27,500 nt of DNA from Prorocentrum cordatum (GCA_963575745.1 CAUYUJ010016343.1:58911-86410); one strand, 5' to 3'; shown: positions 8,554-17,035, counted from the first letter of the stretch. Notes: generated by a model from the sequence alone, not told the origin. A program made the numbers and translations.

Positions 8554-8716
8554 CATGGCGGACCCCCAGCCCTCCCACCGGGACACCGTTGATTCGTGCA
8601 CAGTGGGAAAAGGAAACCTGTCTGCATTGGAGAAGGAGGAGGAGCAGGTGGAAGAGGAGGTGGCAGATGAGACGGAAGACGATGAGGAGGATGCGGAGAA
8701 TGAGGTGAATGGGTGA
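8554..8716 (+). CDS. Small acidic ORF, possible gene fragment
   Basis: The ATG lies in a good eukaryotic context (GCCATGG). It starts MADPQPSHRDTVDSCTVGKG and becomes Glu/Asp-rich (EEEVADETEDDEEDAE) before a stop at 8716. Just downstream a shifted frame reads EVADDQEEPEQDEE, which looks like a diverged duplicate of the acidic block. The two may be parts of one decayed gene or low-complexity slippage products. No family is recognised. It is divergent from the 8135 minus-strand candidate, with the palindrome between them. Confidence 0.25.
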
Positions 8717-8890
8717 ATGAGAAGCAGGGAGCCGAAAGCGGAACCCAGAAAGGGGAGCCGTGCACAGCGGAGGTGCAGTAGGAAGTGGCGGATGATCAGG
8801 AGGAGCCCGAACAGGACGAGGAAGGAGGAGGAGGAGGAAGAGGCGGAGGAGGAGGAGGAGGAGGAGGAGGAGGAGGAAGAGCAGCAGGAG
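8630..8890 (+). repeat. Interrupted (GGA)n tract
   Basis: GGA-rich with non-repeat interruptions to about 8815, then nearly pure to 8887. The reading frames over it give poly-Glu or poly-Gly. Confidence 0.9.
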
Positions 8891-9288
8891 CAGGAGCACA
8901 AGTGGAGGGAGTGGGAGGAGCGGGAGCCCCAGGGAAAGGCGGATCAGCGGAAAGGAGCGGGGCGACAGCGATGAGAAAGGAGTCGGATTCAGAAATGTGG
9001 TCCTCGCTTGGGCGAAAAGCCACTCGGAGAAACGGGAGCAACACAACGATCCTAAAACGAGGCTCCCGCTGCAGCGGGAACAGCGTCTGAAACACCGAGA
9101 GAACTCCGATGTGACGAAAACACACATATTATGGTGAATCAATGCTTGAACTCCTGCGTAAAACTCACACGGAAAGGCCGGGATATTTCCAGTACGTAGT
9201 CGAAGGAGAGAGGACATTAGTATTCATAGTAAGCAGCTGTGGTGGATGAGGAGGACATGCCAAGGGAGGAGGAGAAGAGCAAGGAAGC

Positions 9289-9720
9289 GTGAGATGGGAA
9301 GATATCCAGAACATCGCTGCCATGTCGCCACAAGCAGCCCCCAGTCCGCGCGGATTCAATGGGTGGGCGCTGGACCCCCACTCTCCTCCCGCACCCCTGG
9401 CTGCGCTTCCAGCGACGCCCCCGTTGCGTTCCGCGCGCTGGGGAGAGGAGGACGAGCAGGAGGAGGAGGAGGAGGAGGAGGAGGAGGAGGACGAGCAGGA
9501 GGAGGAGGAGGAGGAGGAGGAGGAGGAGGGCCAAGCGCCGACTCGAGAAAAAAAAAAAGACGCGCGGACCGCGGACGGTGTACGCCTGGAACGCCCAGGA
9601 ACCCGCGCGTGGCCCAGGCCTGGTGCCCTGGACGCCGCCTGGCCTCTTGAAGGAGCCCCAGGACACACAAATAAATACACACAAATAAAAAACACCCCAT
9701 ATTGTCCCATGTTTTCTTGA
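9289..9720 (+). CDS. Candidate 143-residue protein with Glu-rich centre
   Basis: Starts MRWEDIQNIAAMSPQAAPSP. It has about 60 residues of ordinary composition, a Glu-rich block from the GGA tract (about residues 53-82), then a further non-repetitive stretch (DARTADGVRLERPGTRAWP). A stop follows in AT-rich DNA containing two AATAAA words. Composition before and after the microsatellite is protein-like in the same frame, which is why it is listed. A chance frame cannot be excluded because the reverse strand is also open. No domain is recognised. Confidence 0.3.
   Translation: MRWEDIQNIAAMSPQAAPSPRGFNGWALDPHSPPAPLAALPATPPLRSARWGEEDEQEEEEEEEEEEDEQEEEEEEEEEEGQAPTREKKKDARTADGVRLERPGTRAWPRPGALDAAWPLEGAPGHTNKYTQIKNTPYCPMFS
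9447..9530 (+). repeat. (GGA)n tract
   Basis: GGA units with two GACGAGCAG interruptions that make two similar half-blocks, suggesting a short internal duplication. It is followed by an A-run at 9547. Confidence 0.9.
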
Positions 9721-9785
9721 TTTTCGTCTTCCCCCCCACTTCCCATATTTTCCCATATTTTCCTGGGGATCGACGATTAATTGTG
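9660..9785. other. AT-rich island
   Basis: Sharp drop in GC. It contains two AATAAA words and CACACAAATA direct repeats. CCCATATT recurs three times, twice as CCCATATTTT, shortly before a TGTGTCTGTGTGT stretch. It could be the 3' end of the preceding frame or a structural spacer; no gene is seen. Confidence 0.5.
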
Positions 9786-9984
9786 TCTGTGTGTTTCTTT
9801 CCCTCCTGACTTCTGGGTCCCAGGCGCGGTCCGCTGCCGCGCTCGGGAGCCACCCTGCAGAGCCTGCGGCCGATCGGTCGGCCGCCTCACCGATGCGGAC
9901 TTGCGCCGGAGGGGCAACGATGCTGAAGGCCAGGAGAGCCGAAGACGTGCACCCTGCGTCCCTCAGTATGGTTCTGGGCCCCCG

Positions 9985-10110
9985 GACGGCAGACACGTAC
10001 CCCCTGGCCTACAGGCACCCTCTCCCCGGACTACGGGTACCCCTCCCCCGGACGACGCCCCCCCCCCCCCCCCAGACCACAGGTACCCCTCCCCTGGTCT
10101 GCAGGTCCCC
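9985..10110 (+). repeat. Degenerate minisatellite of about 26 bp (GGTACCCCTCCCC)
   Basis: About five imperfect units of the type ACAGGTACCCCTCCCCTGG, with CGGACTACGGG and CGGACGACG variants and a C-run at 10057-10072. No coding sense is apparent. Confidence 0.7.
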
Positions 10111-10199
10111 CGGAACCATTGAGGGACAGAGCGTATCACAAGGGGCCCCTTTGGCCTCGCGGCGGCCACACCGGGGCGCGTTCGCGCTCTCGAGGCCAT

Positions 10200-10940
10200 A
10201 ACGGGGCTCTCGATTGATTGCTCACCGTGGCTGGCTGTGGCGGGCTGGAGCTACAAACCCTCGCGCTTGCTGTTTGCTTCCACGTGCGGAGGATCCGCGC
10301 TCAGCAACACCCCGCCCGCCTCGTGGCAGACGCTTTTTGCCGGACCCTGCCAGGCAAGCATACCTCTCAGATGTGTCTGGTCCTGTCCGGAGGGGCAAAG
10401 TCCCCGCCATAATTGGTCATCGGGGAAATTGCACACGGAGCGTCCCGTTGCAAGGCCGCCCCAGTGGCTACCGTCTGCAGCAAAACTTACAGGTGTGCCG
10501 TCACCGCCAGTGTGTTCCATTCCAAAACTGCCTACAGCTGTCCGACATGTCGGAGCTGGGCCAAGTTGGTTTGGCACCACGCAGCAATGGGGGGGCAATC
10601 AACGGGGGGGCGAGGAAAGGTGCACCTCTCGTGCAGCTTCGGGGTCCTGTGGGCCCTCTTTGAGGCCTTTCTCTTGAAGCCCCAAATCCTCTCCCCCGTG
10701 TGGCGGCTTCCGGTAACCCTGAACCCAAACAAACGTTTCCATCTCTTGGAGGGCAACCTGTCCTCGATCCTTGAAAGGAAGTCTTTTTTGAAGCGCCCCA
10801 TGTATCGCCCCGACCCGATACGCAACGCCCGATCTTCCCCATCCCCTCGCCCTTCCGGAAGTCTCTGGAAGGAAGCCTCTGCGGTCCAGAGGGTCCCCAG
10901 AACCCAAACCAAGGCATCCAGAAGCCCGAGGTCGTAATGT
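10200..10940. other. Single-copy region with open frames on both strands
   Basis: More balanced base composition and no visible internal repeats. All three plus frames are open for 60-175 codons. A minus frame (10598-10251, 115 codons) starts MPPHCCVVPNQLGPAPTCRT and contains GGDGTPVSFAADGSHWGG. That segment weakly resembles an RCC1-type blade (DGTxVxFxxDGxGQ), but only one such segment is seen. Third-position bias does not favour either strand. It is the best place in the 9-12 kb interval for undetected exons. Confidence 0.3.
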
Positions 10941-11282
10941 AGAAACAATACTACACAACAGGGTGTGCCATGATGCCATGTTTCTGTACGCGGCACGCCA
11001 CTGCCTCAAGGGCCCTGAACGGCGATGGAAGCAACATGCATGCAAGCATGGAGGCAACAGCAGGGGGGAAGAGGAGCACAAGACCAAGAGGAAAAACGAA
11101 AAGAGGATTGCAATGCAACTCCACACAAAAAAACGTTCACAAACATATCTACATCCTCGAATATCTATCCTCCACATCCTCCGCATCCGCTTCCAACAAC
11201 AAACGGTCCCTGGACAAAACCTAGGGGCGGGCAGGGAGGAGAGCGAATGGGCGGGGAGGGAGAGAATAGGATGAATGGGGAG
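10941..11282. other. Gene-poor spacer
   Basis: Mixed composition. CATGCATGCAAGCATG (about 11037) is a small palindromic word, followed by A-rich and CATCCTC-rich DNA. I see no gene. The 297-codon plus frame starting at 11025 runs through two simple repeats and is not credible as a whole. Confidence 0.4.
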
Positions 11283-11535
11283 AAGGAGGAGGCGGAGGAG
11301 GAGAAGGATGAGGAGGAGCAAGAGGAGGACGAGGAGGAGAAGCGAAGGAGGAGGAGGAGGAGGAGGAGGAGGAGGAGGAGGAGGAGGAGGAGGAGGAGGA
11401 GGAGGGGAGCGTCCAGAGCATACAAATTCGAGGCGGATCCATCCGCGGTGACGAGCACGCTCCAGGGCGTGCATAGAAGGAGAGAGAGAGAGAGAGAGAA
11501 ACAAATAAAAGCAAAGAGAGAGAGAGAGAGAAAGG
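11283..11535 (+). repeat. (GGA)n and (GA)n tracts
   Basis: (GGA)n at 11283-11405, a 70-bp unique stretch with protein-like frames on both strands, then (GA)n at 11479-11535. Same order (GGA then GA) as at 3468-3703. Confidence 0.9.
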
Positions 11536-11539
11536 GAAA

Positions 11540-11882
11540 GAGGGAGATACTAGGGCCTGCAGTGACGTCGAGACCCGAGCCTCGACCCCTCGATCCTCGA
11601 ACCAGGACGGACACACGAATCGGCGTCGCTCCGCGGAGGGCGGTGCGTGGGCGGGGGAGAGGAAGGCAGGCGCACGCCTCGGGCCCTCCGCTCGAGGCGC
11701 ACCTGGGGCCCTCCAGGGGCCCGCGCTTCTCTGCAGCCCCCGCGCTGCCTCCCCCGTGCGTTGGCCCCCCCCCCCCCCCCCCGGGGGGCTCGACGCCCCC
11801 GAAGCGCATCGCTCCCCGGAGGTCCGCGCGGACTTCTCCCTCGAGGGCGGCGCCCGGCCTCCGCCCCCCCTTCCCGGCGTCA
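11540..11882. other. GC-rich DNA, no gene recognised
   Basis: CGAGACCCGAGCC/TCGACCCCTCGATCCTCG repeats at the start, a C-run at 11766-11782, and GGAGGTCCGCGCGGACTTCTC at 11817. The last matches the left end of the double-hairpin elements and may be a solitary end. Frames are open on both strands. Confidence 0.4.
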
Positions 11883-12039
11883 GGTCGGGCACGTCCCCCC
11901 ACACTGGCGGATGTTTGACGAACATGTTAAAAACTCCAAACACGTGCAGACATCCTCAAACACGACAGAAACATCACCCCGACGCTTTGTAGACTGTGTT
12001 TGAATGAATATTCGTCCTGTAGGGGGGCCAGGCCCGACT
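11883..12039 (+). mobile_element. GTCGGGC/CTGCAG element, full copy
   Basis: Starts GGTCGGGCACGTCCCCCC and ends GTCCTGTAGGGGGGCC,AGGCCCGACT. The ends are inverted repeats of each other, as in the 22.6-23.8 kb array. The interior is AT-richer (AACATGTTAAAAACTCC, AAACACGACAG). The right end passes directly into a double-hairpin unit. Confidence 0.7.
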
Positions 12040-12948
12040 CGACCTTCGCGCGCGGAGCGCGCCAGGGGCGGCGCCAGGGGAGCCGCCGGGGGGCCCGACG
12101 CCAACCCCCGAAATCCGCGCGGATCTTCGAGAAGGCACACCTGCGCCGACGTTTGCGGTTCGGACGGCGACAACCCTTCGGGGAGAAACGCGGCACGGAT
12201 TCGGGGGACTCGGGTTGGCCTCACCGGGCCGTCAACAGGAGTGACGAGGCCCGACTTGAAATTGGACGCGAGCTCCTGCTGCAAACATCTCACGAAAACT
12301 GGACCGTCGAAATCCACGAACGGCTCGCCAAACCGCGTCGGCAAACCCGAGGTCTGCCGCACTCGAGTCTTACGTATGCCCGACCAAGAAATCCAATTTA
12401 TCGGAGGGCCGCGCGGATGTCTCGGAACGACGCTGACCCCTCCCCCTGGCGCGCGGAGCGCGCCAGGGGCAGCGCTGAAGTGCCGCCAGGGGGGCTTGAC
12501 GCCAGCTCAAGAAATCCGCGCGGACCTTTGATAAATCATGATTGTGCCGTTGATTGTTCTTCGAACGACGTCAACCCTGTGCGGCGAGCCTGGGGGGAAA
12601 GCCGGCCTTCTGAGAGATTTCTAAATCTTCCTCGAAGACACAGGAAAAAACTCTCAGGAAGTACGAGGGCTCCTGGGAAGTCCCGCCGCCGTCTGAGAAG
12701 GCCTTTTCCTTCTCGCTTCCCCCCCTCGCTCGTCTCCGAAGAAACAAAACTCTAGCTTTTTCGGAGGTCCGCGCGGATGTCTCGGATAGGTGCTGGACCC
12801 CCTCCCTCCATGGCGCGCGGAGCGCGCCGAGGGCGGCGCCGGAGGCGCCGCCAGGGGCCCTGACGCCGACTCAAGAAATCAGCGCGGATCTGCGAAAAGT
12901 GCTATGATGCCGCTGTTTGTTCTTCGAACGACCACAATCTCAGGGACT
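12040..12948 (+). mobile_element. Three tandem double-hairpin units
   Basis: Hairpin cores sit at about 12046-12095, 12447-12492 and 12812-12856, giving a spacing of about 365-400 bp. The core is GGCGCGC-GGA-GCGCGCC followed by a second stem. In the unit at 12812 the second stem is GGCGGCGCC-GGA-GGCGCCGCC. Units 2 and 3 begin with TCCGCGCGGATGTCTCGG and the core ends at CAAGAAATC(C/A)GCGCGGA, so the core is framed by inverted repeats. Each core is followed by a diverged GTGCCG...TTGTTCTTCGAACGAC tail. Unit 1 lacks the left end and instead abuts the element at 11883-12039. No protein is encoded. Confidence 0.75.
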
Positions 12949-13099
12949 GCTAAAGGTGCCCTTGGCCCAAGGTGCCCCCAATGTTTCGCCCCATCTTGGA
13001 GCCCCTGGGGCCCCTTGGGCCGCGTGAGGGGTGCTCTACGAGGCCATGGGGGCCTCCTTGGAAATCCTGGGGTTGCCGTGGGCCAGGGGTACTTTTAGC
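12949..13099 (-). mobile_element. AGAAGTRCCCCTGGCC inverted-repeat element, copy 1
   Basis: Ends GCTAAAGGTGCCCTTGGCCC (12949) and GGCCAGGGGTACTTTTAGC (to 13099) are inverted repeats extending about 38 bp inward (AAGGTGCCCCCAA / GGGGTTGCCGT). The interior has CGTGAGGGGTGCTCT and a GGGGCCCCTTGGGCC palindromic patch. The reverse complement aligns along its whole length with 15377-15520. Confidence 0.8.
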
Positions 13100-13112
13100 A
13101 ACGCCGGACAAT

Positions 13113-13322
13113 AGAGGCCTCCTAGATGGGGTCAGAAGAGATGGGGTCGGAGGATGGCAGCGCATCCCCGATACATCGGCGACGCATCTGCGACGTCGGC
13201 GATGCATCAGCGACGTCGGCGTGGGGAAAACACGGGCTCCACATCGAGCCGCGTCGCCGATGCATCGCCGATGCGACGCGATCCCCCGACCCCATCCACT
13301 CGAACCCCACCTGGGAGGCCCA
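13113..13322 (+). mobile_element. GATGCATCGGCG element with terminal inverted repeats, copy 1
   Basis: Left end AGAGGCCTCCTAGATGGGGT and right end AACCCCACCTGGGAGGCCC form imperfect inverted repeats. The interior is built of GATGCATCGGCGAC-type 12- to 14-mers that make CGCCGATGCATCGGCG-like palindromes, with GGGCTCCACATCGAGCC in the middle. A second copy starts at 18616 with the same left end. It lies 13 bp from the element before it and 8 bp from the one after. Confidence 0.75.
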
Positions 13323-13330
13323 GAGACAAT

Positions 13331-13503
13331 CTCGGCGGTGGACAAACCTCCCTTCAGTAGACCTCCCCTTAGTGAAAACGACCTGGGACCGAAACCGACG
13401 GACCTGGACCCGCAAAAATGACAGACGCGACGCCCTCTCGCGAACCGAAAACGGCCAGTTCCTTCATCGACGTGTCAGGGTAGGAGGTCTGTCCATCCCC
13501 GAC
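13331..13503 (+). mobile_element. GTCGGGGATGGACAGACC inverted-repeat element, copy 1
   Basis: The right end GGAGGTCTGTCCATCCCCGAC is, as reverse complement, identical to the left end of the copy at 26910. The left end (CTCGGCGGTGGACAAACCTCC) matches imperfectly. The interior shares TTAGTGAAAACGACCTGGG, AAAATGAC, GCGACGCCCTC and TCATCGACG with the second copy in the same order. No ORF is shared. The superfamily is unknown. Confidence 0.8.
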
Positions 13504-13523
13504 AATCCTTCCCCTCCGCGCAC

Positions 13524-13596
13524 CAGGCTGCGACAGCCCCAGCTGGGAGAAGGAGGAGGGCTGCGGCGGCTGCGGGGGCGGCTGCTGCTGCGGCAC
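13524..13596 (-). CDS. Probable internal exon, Pro/Gln-rich
   Basis: On the minus strand a C-rich polypyrimidine run ending CCCCGCAG precedes a 73-bp segment. It reads VPQQQPPPQPPQPSSFSQLG and a few more residues, and then meets GTGCGCG. Every third base is G or C apart from one T. Acceptor, uniform third-position bias and a GT at the end together look like an exon. The encoded piece is low-complexity and disordered, so no function is suggested. The inverted-repeat element at 13331-13503 would lie inside the following intron. The weak point is that a CAG/CCG-rich repeat could mimic this. Confidence 0.35.
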
Positions 13597-13934
13597 CTGC
13601 GGGGGGGGGGGGGGAGGGGTGCGCGGCGGCCTCGCCCCGGCGGCCTCGCGAAGAGAGGTCCGGACTACAGGCCGGATCGGGCCGGTGGAGCGTCGACCAA
13701 AAATGGGCTTCGCGCGAGACGACACAGCGTCATGCTGCTCCCATCGTGCTTGAGGGACACACCCCAAAAATCATCCCGAGCACCCGGGGAAGTATCGAAA
13801 CGGTGTCGAGCGAGTACTATCGCCTCCCAGGGCGCGACGCGTCAAGACCCTGCAGTCTGGGTACTTTCTTGGTGCTCGAAGCTCTCTCTGGTGATCCAGG
13901 CCACAGCAGGTTGGAGCATCATGAACTAAACATA
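13597..13934. other. Unique DNA, no gene recognised
   Basis: After a G-run at 13601-13612 the sequence is of mixed composition. Frames are open on both strands (plus frame to 13929, minus frame from 13767). On the minus strand it lies upstream of the probable exon and may be its intron or upstream exon. I cannot define boundaries. Confidence 0.3.
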
Positions 13935-14035
13935 GCGACCCTACGCGGTGGCTTACGTACGCGGGCCGCCAGCGCGACACGCCACGCTGGAAGCGAGGGC
14001 GCTGGCGCGTGACCTTACGCGAGCAGCTTGCGCGC
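13935..14035 (+). repeat. Dispersed repeat with CTTACGC motifs, copy 2
   Basis: GCGACCCTACGCGG, CACGCCACGCTGGAAGCGAG, GGCGCTGGCGCGTGACCTTA and CGCGAGCAGC align in order with 905-1012, same orientation. Confidence 0.6.
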
Positions 14036-14159
14036 CGACGCCGGTGAAGACGACCCCCTTTTTGGCGTCGCCCCATTGGGCCCAGGATCAAAACAGACTC
14101 ATCCGCACTGAACCCGATTTCACGGGACTATCCACTGGTCGGGGACCTAGGTAGGATGA

Positions 14160-15235
14160 CGCGGGTTGGTCAGGCATGCCAGATCCCGCAGGCTCCCGCA
14201 GGGCCCTGCACCCAGTCCGGAGCCAGACCCCCCCTCCCATCCCCTCCCCCTTCCGCCCAATGTCGAAACGCCAATACAAAAACGATCACATAGGGCCCTC
14301 TGAGCCGGGACGGGACCTCGCAGGATACACCAGGGCAGCGTGGCGCGTCCGAGGAAACTGCAATCCTGGGCCGGCACATTCCCTTCGTCTGCGGCGAAAC
14401 GGGGCAATGCGCACCAGCAAACGAGCGCAGCAGGGGCTCTATACTGAGCTAACTGCCCGGCGTGCGAGCGCGGAAGGAGGCACCGTGGGCCGACACGATC
14501 GCCACCCTTCGCCCTCCCCGGGCGGAATCGTCGAGGCCCTGGCCTGCGGTGCTCTTAAGCTCCTGGGGTGCCCCCGCTCACGAGCCGCGTCGGCATGCGG
14601 CTCCTGGGAGGCTCGACTCAGCATCGGCGCCGGCACGTCCGTGGCAGAGAGCCGGCGCCACCTGACACGGTCCCATTTGATCGGGGCCGTGAGACGTGGG
14701 TCAACAGGGCTCATTTCGATTCCTCCGAGTCAATTCGATTCGCTTTCGATGGCTTCCGATTCCGATGCGATTTGACTTGGCATTCCGAATTGGATTCCGG
14801 TTTCTGGTTGGACGCATACAGGCCTGCCGACTTCCGCCGGGTCGACTTTTCCCGACTCGGCTGCCGATTTCCGCCAGTCCGATTCATTTCGACTGTCGAT
14901 CCGATTTAACGATTCGACTTATGGGCTCTCCTGGGTGAATGCAGACGGGGGTCAGTCAGAGCGGCGGATCTTGCAGGGTCCTGCGGAGCCACTCTGCTTC
15001 ATGCGACTGCTTGCCACAGTGCGTCTTAGGGGGGAGGCTGCACCTGCTCGAAGCAGGCACCCCAAACGGCCAAGACCTACTCCACGGGGTGGGGGATGGG
15101 GGGATGCGAGGGCCCGCACCGATCGGCAAAGCAGTGAATAAGAAAACGATCACAATATCGTCGGGCGCGCCACGCTGCCCCGGTGTATCATGCGAGGTCC
15201 CAGCTCCAGAGGGCCTTACTCATAGGGACTCGTGA
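14160..15235. repeat. Rearranged copies of a GGTCAG...GATCCTGCAGG repeat
   Basis: GGTCAGGCATGCCAGATCCC,GCAGG at 14168 and GGGGTCAGTCAGAGCGGCGG,ATCTTGCAGG at 14946 resemble the two ends of the element at 24955-25145. AAAACGATCACA occurs at about 14278 and 15142 in direct orientation. A block of about 70 bp next to it (CCTCGCAGGATACACCAGGG,CAGCGTGGCGCG, about 14318-14347) recurs inverted at 15166-15200. The pattern suggests duplication followed by local inversion. 14360-14690 holds no recognised gene. Confidence 0.5.
14695..14920 (+). repeat. Degenerate CGATTC/TTCCGA repeat
   Basis: Cryptic simple sequence built of CGATTC, TTCCGA and CGACTT words (GATTCCTCCGAGTCAATTCG, ATTCCGATGCGATTTGAC). Similar word use occurs at 1740-1895. 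The open frames are not protein-like. Confidence 0.6.
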
Positions 15236-15376
15236 GCGGCGGCCCCAGGACCCCGCGGCCGCTCCGCGCAGTCCGCGCGGGGCTCCGACCAAGGCCGCGT
15301 GCACGTCGACGCCTGCTTCCCCGAGGATGTTCCTCGCTTGCGTGAACCCGCGCTTGGAGGATCGCGCCACGTCTCC

Positions 15377-15520
15377 AGAAGTACCCCTGGCCGAAGGTAC
15401 CCCCAGGATTCTCGGGGTGGCCCAGGCGGCCTCCAGAACACCCCTCACGAGGCCCAGAGGGCCCCAGGAGCTCCAAAACGAAGCGGAATGCTGGGGGCAC
15501 CTTGGGCCAGGGGCACTTCT
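15377..15520 (+). mobile_element. AGAAGTRCCCCTGGCC inverted-repeat element, copy 2
   Basis: AGAAGTACCCCTGGCC (15377) and GGCCAGGGGCACTTCT (to 15520) are near-perfect inverted ends. The similarity continues AAGGTACCCCCAG / CTGGGGGCACCTT, for about 38 bp. Interior words CACCCCTCACGAGGCCC and GGGCCCCAGGAGCTCCAAAA match the reverse complement of copy 1 (12949-13099). A degenerate CATCGCGCATGCATCGACGA stretch follows at 15533-15560, as the GATGCATC element follows copy 1. Confidence 0.8.
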
Positions 15521-15644
15521 AGCAACACCCGAACATCGCGCATGCATCGACGACGCGTCGCGACCTGGGCCCCGCTCTTCGCCACCTCGCCGTCGCCGCT
15601 GCACCAGGGAGCAGCGCCCCCCGCCGGCGCCGTTCCTTGGCGCA

Positions 15645-15715
15645 GCCTCGGCGCGCGGAGCACGCCAGGGAGGGGGGGCCGAGCGCCGCTCCGAGGAATC
15701 CGCGCCTCTGCTGAG
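15645..15715 (+). mobile_element. Double-hairpin element, degenerate copy
   Basis: GGCGCGCGGAGCACGCCAGG (first stem with mismatches), GGGCCGAGCGCCGCTCC, then CGAGGAATCCGCGCCTC. The last matches the right end of copy 1 (CCGAGGAATCCGCGCCGAC). The second stem is decayed. Confidence 0.5.
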
Positions 15716-15756
15716 GGGAAGGACGGGGTCTCCAAGATGGCCGACACGGCAGAGGT

Positions 15757-15965
15757 TGAGCAGGGACCGACCGTCCCGGCATTCCTATTGTCCTACCACG
15801 AAGTGCTCTTAGAACCCAGACCCAGAAATGTTCCAAGAACAGAAACACTGTCCTGATAACAGTAACCCGATGTGTGAAACCGAGACTGCCTCAACCAGAA
15901 ATGCTCTAAGCACAGCTCGTGCAAACCACAAAAGGCTCTCAGAGCATTGTTTGGTAGGGCCACAG
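15757..15965 (-). mobile_element. TATAGTCC inverted-repeat element, copy 1
   Basis: Reverse complement of the copy at 24298-24470, with the extra flank GAGCAGGGACCGACCGTCCC,GGCATTCC shared by both. Terminal words here are TATTGTCC (15786) and GGGCCACA (decayed from GGACTATA). Internal pieces CCACGAAGTGCTCTTAGAAC, CCAGAAATG, AACCCGATGTG and GCATTGTTTGGT align in order. This copy is more diverged than the other. Confidence 0.75.
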
Positions 15966-16335
15966 GCGAGCCAGGACGCCTCGCCACTGCTTGGAAGTGG
16001 GCACCGTGCGCGGCGGCAGGAGGGCGCGCCACCGAAGGCCCCCGAGCAGAGCCGGCGGCTCCGGGCAGCCTTCGCCGCCCGGCGGAGGAGCCTTCGGAGG
16101 CGCTTCCGCTCCTCGGTTGGTGCCCCCGTCGCTGAAGCGGCTCGAGGGGCAACGACAGGGGGGAAGGGCCTTAGGGGGGGGGAGGCATCGACCCGGAGTC
16201 GGCGGCACATCGCCGACAGATCGGCGGTGAGCCACCGACAGCGAAGCCGCACCCTCCTGGGCAGGCCGGGGCGATCGAGCCCCCGTCGGCGATGAATGGG
16301 CGATTGGGGGTCGGCGCTTCCCCCCGCATGCTCAA
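15966..16335. other. GC-rich DNA, no gene recognised
   Basis: Frames are open on both strands over a (GGC)-rich stretch. Degenerate CATCGACCC, CATCGCCGACAGATCGG and GTCGGCGATGAATGG words at 16185-16310 resemble the GATGCATCGGCG element but lack its ends. Confidence 0.35.
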
Positions 16336-16502
16336 GTCCGGGATTTTCGACGAAAAATGCAAAAAATACCCAAAATACTCCGAAAAGGTCAGAAAATAGT
16401 CAAAAAAGAGTCCCCAGACTATTTTTGGACTTATTTTGGATTATCTTTGGGGTATGTTCTATTTTTCGTTGACTATCCCCCTGTAGGGGGACAGGCCCGA
16501 CT
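16336..16502 (+). mobile_element. GTCGGGC/CTGCAG element, AT-rich diverged copy
   Basis: The right end CCCCCTGTAGGGGGACAGGC,CCGACT matches the family. The interior carries AAAGAGTCCCCAGACTATTT, the same linker hairpin as in the 22.6-23.8 kb units (AATAGTC...GACTATT). The left end is decayed (AAGTCCGGGATTTTCGACGA). Confidence 0.6.
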
Positions 16503-16539
16503 GAACCGTATGTAAAACAGGGCTAAGATCGGGATAAAT

Positions 16540-16592
16540 CGTTCCAGAGCGTTCCGGAGCGCTCTCAGAGCGTTCCGGAACGCTCTGGAGCG
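16540..16592. repeat. 53-bp hairpin
   Basis: CGTTCCAGAGCGTTCCGGA pairs with TCCGGAACGCTCTGGAGCG with one mismatch. The loop GCGCTCTCAGAGCGT contains further partial pairing, so two alternative folds exist (repeat word GAGCGTTCCGGA). It lies 37 bp after the element at 16336-16502. Confidence 0.75.
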
Positions 16593-16869
16593 GCCGCGGC
16601 GCCCAATACATCCTCCAAACCCACCGATTCTCAGAGATTTCGAGTTATCCCGATCCGATTTTGTCCCGATCTTCGCGTCGGTTGAGTATGGCCCATCCCC
16701 CCATATCTCTGCCCCCGACGGCGGACCAGAGGGGGAGGACGACAGCCGGGGCACGGCGGGGGAGCACTATGGTGCCCGCTTCTGCCTCCCGGCGCGCGCA
16801 GTGAAAAAGCTCGTTCTCCTCGCCTCCGCGCGCCTCTCCCCAGCGCCGGGCAGACAGTGTGGCTGGCTG

Positions 16870-17025
16870 CAGGGCAGTTTTTTTAACACATGGGATTAAC
16901 ATATGGGATTTTTCATACATGACGAATTAATGAATGAATGTATGCATGAACTCATCGTTGTTATTAATACTGAATGCCTGCATTTATGATACATGATCCG
17001 CACGCGGAGCATGCATTAAAAACGG
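16870..17025. other. AT-rich island
   Basis: T-run, ACATGGGATTAACATATGGG direct repeats, GAATGAATG units and ATGCATGAA-type words. No gene. 16600-16868 just before it is also without recognisable content. Confidence 0.5.
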
Positions 17026-17035
17026 CACTGTAGCG

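Noticed and set aside
8554-8974. Single acidic protein spanning both plus-strand frames
   Set aside because: It would need a frame change at about 8716, and the second part is mostly microsatellite. Listed only as a short low-confidence ORF.
9660-9720. AATAAA words as a definite polyadenylation signal
   Set aside because: The words lie in a short AT-rich simple region, the upstream gene is uncertain, and the signal is not reliable in all algae.
11025-11918. 297-codon plus-strand ORF
   Set aside because: It contains poly-Arg/Glu from a GGA tract, Arg-Glu dipeptides from a GA tract and a Pro run from a C-run. There is no coherent protein signal across it.
16400-16440. AGTCCCCAGACTATTTTT as a transcription terminator
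   Set aside because: A hairpin plus T-run looks terminator-like, but it is an internal part of a dispersed element (also in the 22.6-23.8 kb units) and the organism is eukaryotic.
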